NCBI GenBank assembly: GCA_050789255.1
Contig: JBOZRQ010000040.1
Span: 1 to 64,000 of the forward strand
Direction of reading: 5' to 3'
Source: JBOZRQ01 sp050789255
GTDB lineage: Bacteria; Bacillota; Sulfobacillia; Symbiobacteriales; Symbiobacteriaceae
DNA: 64,000 bases
The position numbers were made by a program, and so were the translations under genes. Each line of letters starts with the position of its first letter. Within the stretch, counting starts at the first letter, position 1. Below are positions 14,911 to 22,162 of the stretch, in pieces. The notes beneath the pieces were generated by a model, which did no database searches, was not told where the DNA came from, and saw only the letters and a program-made list of their open reading frames with translations.

Positions 14911-16119
14911 ATGCAGGAGATTAAAGGCGGGGTCACGGCGCCCAAGGGGTTCCTGGCCTCCGGCGTCCATGCGGATATCAAAGGCAAGGGCGGCAGCAAG
15001 AAAGACGTCGCCATTCTCTTCTCCAAGGTGCCTTGCGCGGCGGCCGGCGTTTACACCCTCAACAAGGTGAAGGCCGCCCCGGTGGTGCTCTCCGACCAGC
15101 GGCTCAAATCCGGTGCGCTTCAGGCGGTGGTGGTCAACTCGGGCAACGCCAACGCCTGCACCGGTGAGCAAGGCATGCGCGACGCCGTGGCCATGGCGGA
15201 ACTGACCGCCAAGAAGCTCGGCCTGGAGCCCGACATGGTGGCTGTGGCCTCCACCGGCGTGATCGGCGTGCCGCTGCCGATGGACCGCATGGCCAAGGGG
15301 ATCGCCCAGGCGGCCCTGGCCCTCTCCGAGGAGGGCGGCCATGACGCAGCCCTGGCGATCATGACGACCGACCTGGTCGATAAGCAGTGCGCCGTACAGT
15401 TGGAGATCGGCGGCGCCGTGGTTACGATCGGGGCGATGGCCAAGGGCTCGGGGATGATCCATCCCAACATGGCGACCATGCTGGGCTTCGTCACCACCGA
15501 CGCCGCCATGGAGGCCGGCGCCCTGCGTGTGGCGCTGAAGGCCGCTACCGATAAGTCCTTCAACATGATCACCGTCGATGGGGACACCAGCACCAACGAT
15601 ATGGTGGTCGCCATGGCCAACGGCCTGGCCAAGAACCCGACGATTGTGCTGGGCAGCTCGGAGTACGGCAAGTTTGCGCAGGCCCTGGAGCAGGTGCTGA
15701 TCCACCTGGCCAAGACCATCGCCGCCGATGGCGAGGGCGCCACCAAGCTGCTGGAGGTGGTGGTGAAGGGCGCCCCCACCGTGGATGATGCCCGCAAGGC
15801 GGCCCGGGCCGTGTGCCAGAGCCCGCTGGTGAAGACCGCCGTCTACGGCGAGGATGCCAACTGGGGCCGGGTTCTGGCCGCCATTGGCTATTCGGGCGCC
15901 GAGTTCGATCCGACCAAGGTCGACCTGTGGCTGGGCGACCTGCAAATGATGAAGGCCGGCGCCCCGCTGCCGCTGGATGAGGAGCGGGCGGCGGCCATCC
16001 TGAAGGAAAAGACGGTAGTCTTTGTAGCCAATCTGCACAGTGGTGAGGCAGAAGCTACAGCCTGGGGTTGCGATCTCACCCATGACTACGTCAAAATAAA
16101 CGGGAGCTACCGGACCTAA
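14911..16119 (+). CDS. argJ: Ornithine acetyltransferase / N-acetylglutamate synthase
   Basis: ArgJ transfers the acetyl group from N-acetylornithine to glutamate, recycling it. The roughly 402-residue precursor cuts itself at the conserved A-T-M-L-G-F motif; Thr189 is the new N-terminal nucleophile. ATG 14911 is chosen because AAAGGA is 9 bases upstream; GTG 14905 is an in-frame alternative directly after the argA stop. Whether it is mono- or bifunctional cannot be told, but a separate synthase gene just upstream would make monofunctional activity sufficient. Confidence 0.95.
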   Translation: MQEIKGGVTAPKGFLASGVHADIKGKGGSKKDVAILFSKVPCAAAGVYTLNKVKAAPVVLSDQRLKSGALQAVVVNSGNANACTGEQGMRDAVAMAELTAKKLGLEPDMVAVASTGVIGVPLPMDRMAKGIAQAALALSEEGGHDAALAIMTTDLVDKQCAVQLEIGGAVVTIGAMAKGSGMIHPNMATMLGFVTTDAAMEAGALRVALKAATDKSFNMITVDGDTSTNDMVVAMANGLAKNPTIVLGSSEYGKFAQALEQVLIHLAKTIAADGEGATKLLEVVVKGAPTVDDARKAARAVCQSPLVKTAVYGEDANWGRVLAAIGYSGAEFDPTKVDLWLGDLQMMKAGAPLPLDEERAAAILKEKTVVFVANLHSGEAEATAWGCDLTHDYVKINGSYRT

Positions 16120-16127
16120 ACACCGGC

Positions 16128-16165
16128 GGCGCTCGGCTCCTACCTGGGGGCCGGGCGCCCTTTTC
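16128..16165 (+). terminator. Intrinsic terminator after argJ
   Basis: ggcgctcggc (16128-16137) pairs with gccgggcgcc (16150-16159), with one G-U pair, followed by ttttctt. It closes the argC-argA-argJ unit. Confidence 0.75.
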
Positions 16166-16179
16166 TTGGAGTGGATAAA

Positions 16180-17322
16180 GTGGACCGTTCCCCGTACAAG
16201 TGGATCGCACTCGGCATTCTGGCAACGGTAGGGCTCTTTGAAGGGTCAAAGGGCGTCCTGCTGCCCCACATGATGACGGACCTGCAGCTATCGCCGGCGC
16301 TCGGCGCCGCCGTAATGACGGCCGGCGGCGTGGGCTACCTGATTAACTCGCTCACCTTCGGCACGGTGACCCAGCGCTTCGGGCTGAAGCGGGTTGTTGC
16401 CTTCGGCGGTATCCTGGCGCTCACCATGCTGACGCTATTCCTGACGCAGCGGGTGCCGGCCGTTCTCTATGGCGCCAACGTGCTGTACGGGATCGGCGCT
16501 GGTCAGGTGGAACTCTCAATGAGCTTGCCGTTGTCCATTCTCTACACCCCCGAGGAACAGGCCTCGACCCTGAATCTGCTGCACGGTTTCTTTGGGGTGG
16601 GCACCTTGGTCGGCTCCGTGTGGGGCGGCTACTGGATGGGCGTGGGCGCCCCCTGGCAGCTGCCTCTGATCCTCGTGGCGGCGCTGTTGGCGTTCTGGGT
16701 GTGGCGGTACCTGCGGCGCCCGGCGGTGGCGGTGCCCCGGCCCGAGGGCAAAGCGGGCGGCTATGGGCCGATTCTGTCAGACCCGCTGGTGTGGGTGGCG
16801 GCCCTGGCGCTTGGCGCTGCGGTGGCGGCCGAAGCCGGCGTGGCCTTGTGGCTGCCGACTTACCTCCAGAAGGCCAAGGGGCTCTCGGAGGCAGTGAGCG
16901 CCGGCTACGCCACAGCCTTCTTTGCCGGCTTCACCTTGACCCGCCTGTCCGGCGCCTGGCTGGTTAAGCGGGTGGGAGGCATCCGGCTGGTCGTGCTGCT
17001 GGCGCTGGTCGGGCTCCTGGCCATGGTGGGCCTGCAGGCGTTCCCGCCGGCCTGGGCCGGGCTGAGTGTGCTGCTTGGCGCCGGGTGCGCCGTGGGCTTT
17101 GCCACCTGCCTTTCGATGGTGGCTGGGCGCTACCCCGACCGCGTCAACCGCGTCTACTCGATTATGTACTCCTCCGGCGGCATCACCGGCATTCTGGTGG
17201 GGCCGTTCATGGGCTGGGTGGCTGGCCGGTCGGGTCTTGGCGCCGCCATGTGGGTGCCTGGAGCGGCCTTCGGCGTGCTGGCGGCTGCCATGGGCTGGTA
17301 CGGTTATCGTTCAACTAGATAG
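16180..17322 (+). CDS. MFS transporter, FucP/sugar-permease-like
   Basis: A 380-residue, 12-span major facilitator carrier. The internal signatures are F-G-L-K-R in the loop after TM2 and L-L-H-G-F-F-G-V-G in the middle, a sequence typical of the fucose-permease-like branch. GTG 16180 is preferred (GGAGTGG 5 bases upstream); GTG 16171 is possible. The transported compound is not readable. It follows the argJ terminator closely but has its own ribosome site, so co-transcription with argJ would need read-through. Confidence 0.82.
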   Translation: MDRSPYKWIALGILATVGLFEGSKGVLLPHMMTDLQLSPALGAAVMTAGGVGYLINSLTFGTVTQRFGLKRVVAFGGILALTMLTLFLTQRVPAVLYGANVLYGIGAGQVELSMSLPLSILYTPEEQASTLNLLHGFFGVGTLVGSVWGGYWMGVGAPWQLPLILVAALLAFWVWRYLRRPAVAVPRPEGKAGGYGPILSDPLVWVAALALGAAVAAEAGVALWLPTYLQKAKGLSEAVSAGYATAFFAGFTLTRLSGAWLVKRVGGIRLVVLLALVGLLAMVGLQAFPPAWAGLSVLLGAGCAVGFATCLSMVAGRYPDRVNRVYSIMYSSGGITGILVGPFMGWVAGRSGLGAAMWVPGAAFGVLAAAMGWYGYRSTR

Positions 17323-17354
17323 GATTTTCCTTCGAAGGGCGAGAAGTTAATACT

Positions 17355-17369
17355 ACGAATATTATTCGT
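17355..17369 (+). promoter_or_regulatory. Inverted repeat ahead of pepF
   Basis: acgaat-att-attcgt forms a perfect 6-bp inverted repeat that ends directly before the GAGGGG ribosome site of pepF. It could be an operator or an AT-rich initiation element. The binding factor is unknown. Confidence 0.4.
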
Positions 17370-17381
17370 GGAGGGGTTTTG

Positions 17382-19187
17382 ATGGCGAAGCTGATCACCC
17401 GGGCCGAGGTGCCGCTTGAGGAAACGTGGAACCTGGAAGAGGTCTTCCCGTCGGTTGAGGCCTGGGAGAAGGCGCTGGGCGAGGCGACGGAGCTGATTCC
17501 GTCCGTGGCGGCCTACAAGGGGCGTTTGAGCGAGGGCGCCGCAACGGTGCTCGCCTGCCTGCGTGCCCGTGATGCGCTCACCTATAAGTCCCAGCCCGTA
17601 TCGGCTTACGCCAGCCTGCGCCTGGCGGAGGACAGCACCGCCCAGGCCAACCAGGTCCAGGCAGCCCGTGCCCAGTCGCTCGGCACCCAGATGAGCGCCG
17701 CACTCTCCTTCATCTCCTCCGAGTTGCTCCAGCTGCCGGAGGGCGCCCTGGAGCGTTACCTGCAGGAGGAGCCGGCCCTGGAGGACTACCGGCCCTTCTT
17801 CACCCAGCTGATCGAGGAGAAGCCCCACGCCCTGCATCCCGAGACGGAGGCGGCCCTGGCTGCCCTGGGCGAGGTGATCAACGCCCCGGCCATGATCTAC
17901 CAGCGGGCGATGACCACCGATGTGAAGTACGAGCAGGTGCTGGACTCCAAGGGCGACCCGGTCCGGATCTCCCCGTTCGTGGTGCTGGCCTTCCAGCCGC
18001 CCGAGGAGAAGGAGGCCCGGCACCAGGCTTACCAGGCGATCATCAAGGAGTGGCGGGGCCACCAGAACACACTGGCTGCCACCCTGTCGACCCTGATCAA
18101 GAAGAACGTGACCATGGCCCGCCTGCGCGGCTACGGCTCGACCGCTGAGTATCTGCTGCAGCAGCAGGGCCACCAGGTCTCGGTGGAGGTCTATGAGCGG
18201 ATTCTGAAGACCATCCAGGCCGAGGTCGCCCCGCACTTCCGCCGCTACGCCCGCCTGCGCAAGAAGGTGCTGGGCGTGGAGAAGCTCTACCTGCCCGACA
18301 TGGGCGCCCCGCTCGACCCCGACTACCAGCTCAAGCTGAGCTACGCGGAGGGCGCCCAGCTGATCCAGGAGGGCCTGGCGGTTCTGGGCGACGAGTACGC
18401 GGAGATCATGCAGAAGGGCCTGCATGAGCGCTGGATCTACCGTGGCAGCAACGAGGGCAAGGGCAACGGCGCCTTCTGCAACTTCATTCTGGGCCACCAT
18501 CCCTACGTGTTCACGCCCTGGAACGGCTTCGCCCGAGACCTGTTCGTGATGGCGCACGAGCTCGGCCACGCCGGCAACCTGGCGCTGTGCATGAAGTACC
18601 AGCCCATCTCCAAGATGTGGCCTTCCATGTTCTTCATCGAGGCCCCGTCGACCATGAACGAGATGCTGCTGGGCCGCCACCTGCTTGCCAAGAGCCAGGA
18701 CAAGGGCTTCCGCCGGGCCGTCATCAGCAGCATGCTGGCTACCTACTACCACAACTTCGTCAACCACCTGCTGGAGGGCGAGCTGCTGCACCGGGTCTAC
18801 GGCCTCGCCGAGCAGGGCAAGCCGCTCACCGCTGCGACCTTCAGCCAGAACAAGGTCCAGGTGCTCGCCGACTTCTGGGGCGACGAGCTGGAGCTGGATG
18901 AGGGCGCCCGCCTCTTCTGGATGGCGCAGGGCCACTACTACTCCGGGCTCTACCCGTACACCTACGCTGCGGGCCTGGCCGTCGCAACCGCAGCGTCGCA
19001 GAAGATCCACGAGGAGGGGCAGCCCGCGGTCGACCGCTGGCTGGACGTGCTGAAGGCCGGCGGCTCCAAGAAGCCGCTCGAGCTCATGCAGCACGTGGGC
19101 GTCGACATGACCACGGCCGAACCGCTGATCAAGGCCTGCGCCTTCGTGGGCCAGCTGGTGGACGAGCTGGAGAAGACCTTCGAGTAA
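17382..19187 (+). CDS. pepF: Oligoendopeptidase F (M3B metallopeptidase)
   Basis: The 601-residue cytosolic zinc peptidase degrades short peptides. The metal site H-E-L-G-H is at 392-396 within F-V-M-A-H-E-L-G-H-A-G-N, followed by the third ligand segment F-I-E-A-P-S-T-M-N-E. The domain order (helical N-terminal lobe, catalytic C-terminal half) and length are those of PepF. ATG 17382 follows GGAGGGG. It is monocistronic with a palindromic element next to the ribosome site. Confidence 0.95.
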   Translation: MAKLITRAEVPLEETWNLEEVFPSVEAWEKALGEATELIPSVAAYKGRLSEGAATVLACLRARDALTYKSQPVSAYASLRLAEDSTAQANQVQAARAQSLGTQMSAALSFISSELLQLPEGALERYLQEEPALEDYRPFFTQLIEEKPHALHPETEAALAALGEVINAPAMIYQRAMTTDVKYEQVLDSKGDPVRISPFVVLAFQPPEEKEARHQAYQAIIKEWRGHQNTLAATLSTLIKKNVTMARLRGYGSTAEYLLQQQGHQVSVEVYERILKTIQAEVAPHFRRYARLRKKVLGVEKLYLPDMGAPLDPDYQLKLSYAEGAQLIQEGLAVLGDEYAEIMQKGLHERWIYRGSNEGKGNGAFCNFILGHHPYVFTPWNGFARDLFVMAHELGHAGNLALCMKYQPISKMWPSMFFIEAPSTMNEMLLGRHLLAKSQDKGFRRAVISSMLATYYHNFVNHLLEGELLHRVYGLAEQGKPLTAATFSQNKVQVLADFWGDELELDEGARLFWMAQGHYYSGLYPYTYAAGLAVATAASQKIHEEGQPAVDRWLDVLKAGGSKKPLELMQHVGVDMTTAEPLIKACAFVGQLVDELEKTFE

Positions 19188-19196
19188 GATGCAAAG

Positions 19197-19228
19197 ACGG
19201 CGAGCCCTCCATTGTGGGGGCTCGCCGT
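19197..19228 (+). terminator. Hairpin after pepF
   Basis: acggcgagccc/gggctcgccgt (19197-19207, 19218-19228) forms a stable stem. No T-run follows, so termination efficiency is uncertain. Confidence 0.45.
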
Positions 19229-19281
19229 AGTTCGCGATGTGGGAACACTAATCCCACTTTGTAAGAGAGCGGAGGGTGCTC

Positions 19282-19536
19282 ATGGGTGAGTTCGATGCGC
19301 GGATCACGCACAGGATGCGGGACCGCATGAAGGAGATTCTCGTAGCGGGGGGCCAGGACGAGCGAAAGGCCCTGGATGAAGCCAACAGCCTCTCCGATGG
19401 ACTGGGCTACTATCACCGGGTCACGGCGAGCACTGGCCTTCACTTTCGGCAGGCTTTCGATGGCATCGAGGTCGTAGGCGGGGGCGGGGATGTGATCGAG
19501 TTGATCGCCTACGATCGATTGCCTGACTATGACTAA
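19282..19536 (+). CDS. Small hypothetical protein
   Basis: An 84-residue soluble protein (M-G-E-F-D-A-R-I-T-H-R-M...) starting at ATG 19282 five bases after GGAGGG. The N-terminal half is predicted helical and charged, the C-terminal half beta-rich and acidic. The family is not recognised. Its coding nature is supported by the ribosome site and by the terminator right after the stop. Confidence 0.6.
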   Translation: MGEFDARITHRMRDRMKEILVAGGQDERKALDEANSLSDGLGYYHRVTASTGLHFRQAFDGIEVVGGGGDVIELIAYDRLPDYD

Positions 19537-19575
19537 GAAGGGTGCGGAGCTTGTGGCTCTGCACCCTTCTTTCTA
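19537..19575. terminator. Bidirectional terminator
   Basis: The arms gaagggtgc-g-gagc (19537-19550) and gctc-t-gcacccttc (19556-19569) are followed by tttct. It lies between two converging genes and serves both. Confidence 0.78.
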
Positions 19576-20067
19576 TCGCCCTGTAGTCAGGTAGAGCTTG
19601 CCGTCCTTGACGGCGATCTTACCCTGGGGGAAGTACATGGCATACAGCTTGGTGAAATCCTCGGCCGGCATGCGCAGCCGGTTCTCCACGTACCGGACGG
19701 GGGACTGCACCTGCCCGATTACGGGGTAGTCGGTGGGCTTCTCCGACCAGGCGACGACCTTTTCGTCAATCGTGATCAGCACCAGGCCTTCCTTAGGAGC
19801 GTACAGGCTACCGTGGAGGCCGTCCAGAGTGATTGGGAGGTCGACTTCCACCAACTTGCCGTCCTTGATGACCGCTGAGTCGGTAACCTCCATGAGGTCA
19901 TCGACCACGGCCGGGGAGAGCCCGAACTTGGAGGCGGTGGAGCCGTGGGCGTGCAGGGTCTGTTGTTGCTCGGCAGGTGCTACGGCCTGATTGGTCTTGG
20001 GGCCGGAAGAGCAGCCCACAGCAAGCACAGCCGCGATGGCTATGAGGGAGAGACGGGCCAGCCGCAT
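19573..20067 (-). CDS. Putative secreted lipoprotein (unknown)
   Basis: The 164-residue precursor starts at ATG 20067 (M-R-L-A-R-L-S-L) after AAGGGGAT. A typical lipoprotein signal ends in the lipobox A-V-G-C at about residues 16-19, followed by S-S-G. The mature part contains D-G-K-L-V-E-V-D-L-P repeats (compare V-K-D-G-K-L-Y-L at the end), which suggests a beta-structured domain. The function is unknown. Confidence 0.72.
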   Translation of the reverse strand: MRLARLSLIAIAAVLAVGCSSGPKTNQAVAPAEQQQTLHAHGSTASKFGLSPAVVDDLMEVTDSAVIKDGKLVEVDLPITLDGLHGSLYAPKEGLVLITIDEKVVAWSEKPTDYPVIGQVQSPVRYVENRLRMPAEDFTKLYAMYFPQGKIAVKDGKLYLTTGR

Positions 20068-20162
20068 GTAGTTGCATCCCCTTCGGTGCGCGTTTGACAC
20101 TGCGTTCATTGTACGAGCACACCCAAAGGGTTCACATACGGCATCCAGAGTAAATGGCGCTG

Positions 20163-21023
20163 TTACGTACCCGATACCATGGCCGCGAGTGCGTCGCGCA
20201 ACGGTGTGACCGAGCGGCCCAGGACCTTCTCGAAGTCGTTGCTCTGAATGTCCAGGGCGCCGTCCCGGATCGCCTGCTGGAACCCGACCAGCATGGGGAT
20301 GATGAACGCAGGGACGCCGGCGCCCTTCATGACCTCAGCGTAGCCGGCATCGTCCACCTGCATGATGGGAACTTCGCGGCCCAGCACATCAGCCAGGATG
20401 GAGACAAGCTCCTGCTGCGTGAGCGGCTTACCGGAGAGCTCGTAGATGGTGTTCTCGTGCCCGGTGCCAGCCAGCACAGCAGCAGCGGCATCGGCGTAGT
20501 CACGGCGAGTCGCCCAGCCGACCTTGCCCGAACCGGCAGAAGTGACCCAGGGCGCCCCGTGGAGCACGCCTTGAATGCTGCCGGCCTCGTTCTCCAGGTA
20601 CCAGTTGTTGCGCAGGAAGGAGAACGGGATGCCCGTCTCGCGAATAGCAGCCTCCGTAACACGGTGCACCTCGGACAGGGAGATCGTGCTCTCGCTGGCA
20701 TGGCCAAGGCTGGTGTAAGCGATAAAGCCAACCTTAGCGCGGTGGGCTGCCGCCACGGCGTTGGTGTGCTGCCGAATGCGGGTAGCGTTGTCCCCATCGG
20801 TGGAGATGAGCAGCAGGCGGTCGATGCCGGCGAAGGCCGCATCCAGGGTTTCGGGGCGGTCAAAATCGCCCTGGCGAACCTCCACGCCACGAGTCCGCAG
20901 CGACTCCGCCTTTTCCGGGTTGCGAACGCTTACGGCCAGATTTTGAGCCGGAACGGTCTTCAGCAGAGCGTCCATGACCAGCGATCCGAGCTGCCCTGTC
21001 GCACCGGTGACCAGCATCTTCAT
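20163..21023 (-). CDS. NmrA/QorB-type NAD(P)H-dependent oxidoreductase
   Basis: The 286-residue atypical short-chain dehydrogenase has G-A-T-G-Q-L-G (7-13) at the N-terminus and R-N-P-E-K in the place that selects NADP, as in QorB (quinone reductase 2) and Bacillus YwnB-like proteins. It probably reduces quinones or senses the NADP state. GGGAGG precedes ATG 21023. Upstream is a dyad that matches the one in front of the Rrf2 gene, so it is likely controlled by that regulator. Confidence 0.85.
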   Translation of the reverse strand: MKMLVTGATGQLGSLVMDALLKTVPAQNLAVSVRNPEKAESLRTRGVEVRQGDFDRPETLDAAFAGIDRLLLISTDGDNATRIRQHTNAVAAAHRAKVGFIAYTSLGHASESTISLSEVHRVTEAAIRETGIPFSFLRNNWYLENEAGSIQGVLHGAPWVTSAGSGKVGWATRRDYADAAAAVLAGTGHENTIYELSGKPLTQQELVSILADVLGREVPIMQVDDAGYAEVMKGAGVPAFIIPMLVGFQQAIRDGALDIQSNDFEKVLGRSVTPLRDALAAMVSGT

Positions 21024-21055
21024 CGTGATGATCCTCCCTTGTGTTTTGAACCTAG

Positions 21056-21074
21056 TATAACTATAGATGTTATA
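21056..21074. promoter_or_regulatory. Dyad TATAAC-N7-GTTATA, probable Rrf2 operator
   Basis: A perfect 6-bp inverted repeat with a 7-bp gap about 35 bp upstream of the oxidoreductase start. The same geometry (TGTAAC-N7-GTTACT) occurs upstream of the Rrf2 gene at 21554-21572, which supports a common regulator. Confidence 0.6.
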
Positions 21075-21121
21075 ACGCTGTTGGTTACAACATGTGCGAA
21101 AAGAAAGGCTCCGGAGAGCCT

Positions 21122-21544
21122 CTACTTGAACGTTGCGGTCAGTTTGGCCAACGAGACTTGCGCGAGCCGCTGCTCCATGGCCCTTTGTGCCTCGTCCATT
21201 TCCGAGCGGAGGGCCGATGCAATATTCCGGCCCACCGGGCAGGCGGGGTTCGGGTTCTCATGCAGGCCGAACAGCCCTGCGCCTTCAGTAAGCTCCACGG
21301 CCCGGTAGATGTCCAGAAGCGTGATTTCGTCCGGGGGTTTGAGGAGGGTAGCGCCGCCCACACCCGGGCGCACATCGATCAGTCCGGCTTTCTTTAGCAT
21401 TGCCATAATGCGCCGAACCACCACAGGATTCGTATTCACGCTGGCTGCAATGAAGTCCCCCGTGCATTCCTGCGGACTGACGGCGATGACAGAAAGGATA
21501 TGCACGGCCATGGAGAACCGGGTGCTTAGTTGCTTCACTGGCAT
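21122..21544 (-). CDS. Rrf2-family transcriptional regulator (YwnA-like)
   Basis: The 140-residue winged-helix regulator starts M-P-V-K-Q-L-S-T-R-F-S-M-A-V-H-I-L and has the Rrf2 HTH I-A-A-S-V-N-T-N-P-V-V-V-R-R-I-M-A-M-L-K-K-A-G-L. Three-cysteine cluster ligands of the IscR/NsrR type are absent; only one Cys near position 104 (N-P-A-C-P-V) is conserved, as in YwnA-like thiol-sensing members. ATG 21544 is chosen from family length. It probably represses itself and the adjacent oxidoreductase through the matching dyads. Confidence 0.85.
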   Translation of the reverse strand: MPVKQLSTRFSMAVHILSVIAVSPQECTGDFIAASVNTNPVVVRRIMAMLKKAGLIDVRPGVGGATLLKPPDEITLLDIYRAVELTEGAGLFGLHENPNPACPVGRNIASALRSEMDEAQRAMEQRLAQVSLAKLTATFK

Positions 21545-21553
21545 CACCACCGT

Positions 21554-21572
21554 TGTAACCAGTGTAGTTACT
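21554..21572. promoter_or_regulatory. Dyad TGTAAC-N7-GTTACT, probable autoregulatory site
   Basis: An inverted repeat 10 bp upstream of the Rrf2 start with the same 6-7-6 geometry as the site before the oxidoreductase gene. This suggests autoregulation. Confidence 0.6.
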
Positions 21573-21603
21573 ACTCGACGCGTTGTCAACCGCTTGTGCA
21601 AGC

Positions 21604-21635
21604 GAAGGGCGCCGGCCATCAGGCGGGCGCCCTTC
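21604..21635 (-). terminator. Hairpin after the aldehyde oxidoreductase unit
   Basis: gaagggcgcc/ggcgcccttc (21604-21613, 21626-21635) lies 7 bp beyond the stop of the small gene at 21642. No clear T-run follows on the minus strand. Confidence 0.45.
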
Positions 21636-21641
21636 ACTAGT

Positions 21642-21875
21642 CTATCCCCCGACACGCGTCGTACGCAGCTTCAGCCGCTCAAACGCAGCCGGGTCTCCGG
21701 TCCACCGGATGATCACTCTCGGGAAGACGGAGCCGAGGGCACGGTACTCCAGTTCAGTGAGGGTGGCTGACCAGCCCGGGCCGGTCCAGGATCCGTCGGG
21801 CTGCTCCGCCCCGCCGAGCGCCACGAGGTACTTGCGAATCTGCCAGGGGAAGGCGCCCCGCACATCCAGCTCCAT
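21642..21875 (-). CDS. Small protein of the aldehyde oxidoreductase operon
   Basis: The 77-residue product starts at ATG 21875 (M-E-L-D-V-R-G-A-F-P-W), 4 bp after the stop of the MoaD-like gene, with GGTGGG upstream. It is basic at the C-terminus and shows no membrane segment or metal motif. I do not recognise the family. Its place as third gene after AOR and MoaD suggests a role in cofactor loading or assembly, which is inference only. Confidence 0.62.
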   Translation of the reverse strand: MELDVRGAFPWQIRKYLVALGGAEQPDGSWTGPGWSATLTELEYRALGSVFPRVIIRWTGDPAAFERLKLRTTRVGG

Positions 21876-21879
21876 GGCG

Positions 21880-22161
21880 CTACCCACCCGCCGATGGCGG
21901 GAAGATCGCCAGGGTGTCACCGTCCGATACGGGGGTCCCCAGGCCCTGCAGGTCTCGCACCAGGCGGCCCTTCAGCATCACGTTAACATGGGGGAGCAGA
22001 TCGGCCCGGTCAGGCTGCAGCACCTGCTCCCGTAGCCCCGGCACCGCTGCAAACACCGCCTCCAGGGCAGTCAGCACGGTGGCTTCTCCCTGAACGGCCA
22101 CGTTCATACGGTCCGGGGCGCCCGGCGACCGCAGCGTGCCGAACAGCTTCACCAGCACCAC
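21880..22161 (-). CDS. MoaD/ThiS-like sulfur-carrier protein
   Basis: The 93-residue ubiquitin-fold protein ends in the required di-glycine (F-P-P-S-A-G-G), with V-K-L-F-G-T-L-R at the start and the N-V-M-L-K-G...V-S-D-G-D-T-L-A-I-F pattern of MoaD. Thiocarboxylated MoaD donates sulfur to molybdopterin, the ligand of Mo or W. GTG 22161 starts 1 base after the stop of the aldehyde oxidoreductase gene, so they are coupled. A dedicated carrier next to AOR is a common arrangement. Confidence 0.88.
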   Translation of the reverse strand: MVLVKLFGTLRSPGAPDRMNVAVQGEATVLTALEAVFAAVPGLREQVLQPDRADLLPHVNVMLKGRLVRDLQGLGTPVSDGDTLAIFPPSAGG

Positions 22162-22162
22162 G

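Noticed and set aside
14353..16083. Minus-strand frame opposite argA/argJ
   Set aside because: His/Gly/Leu-rich shadow without motifs; argA and argJ are well supported on the plus strand.
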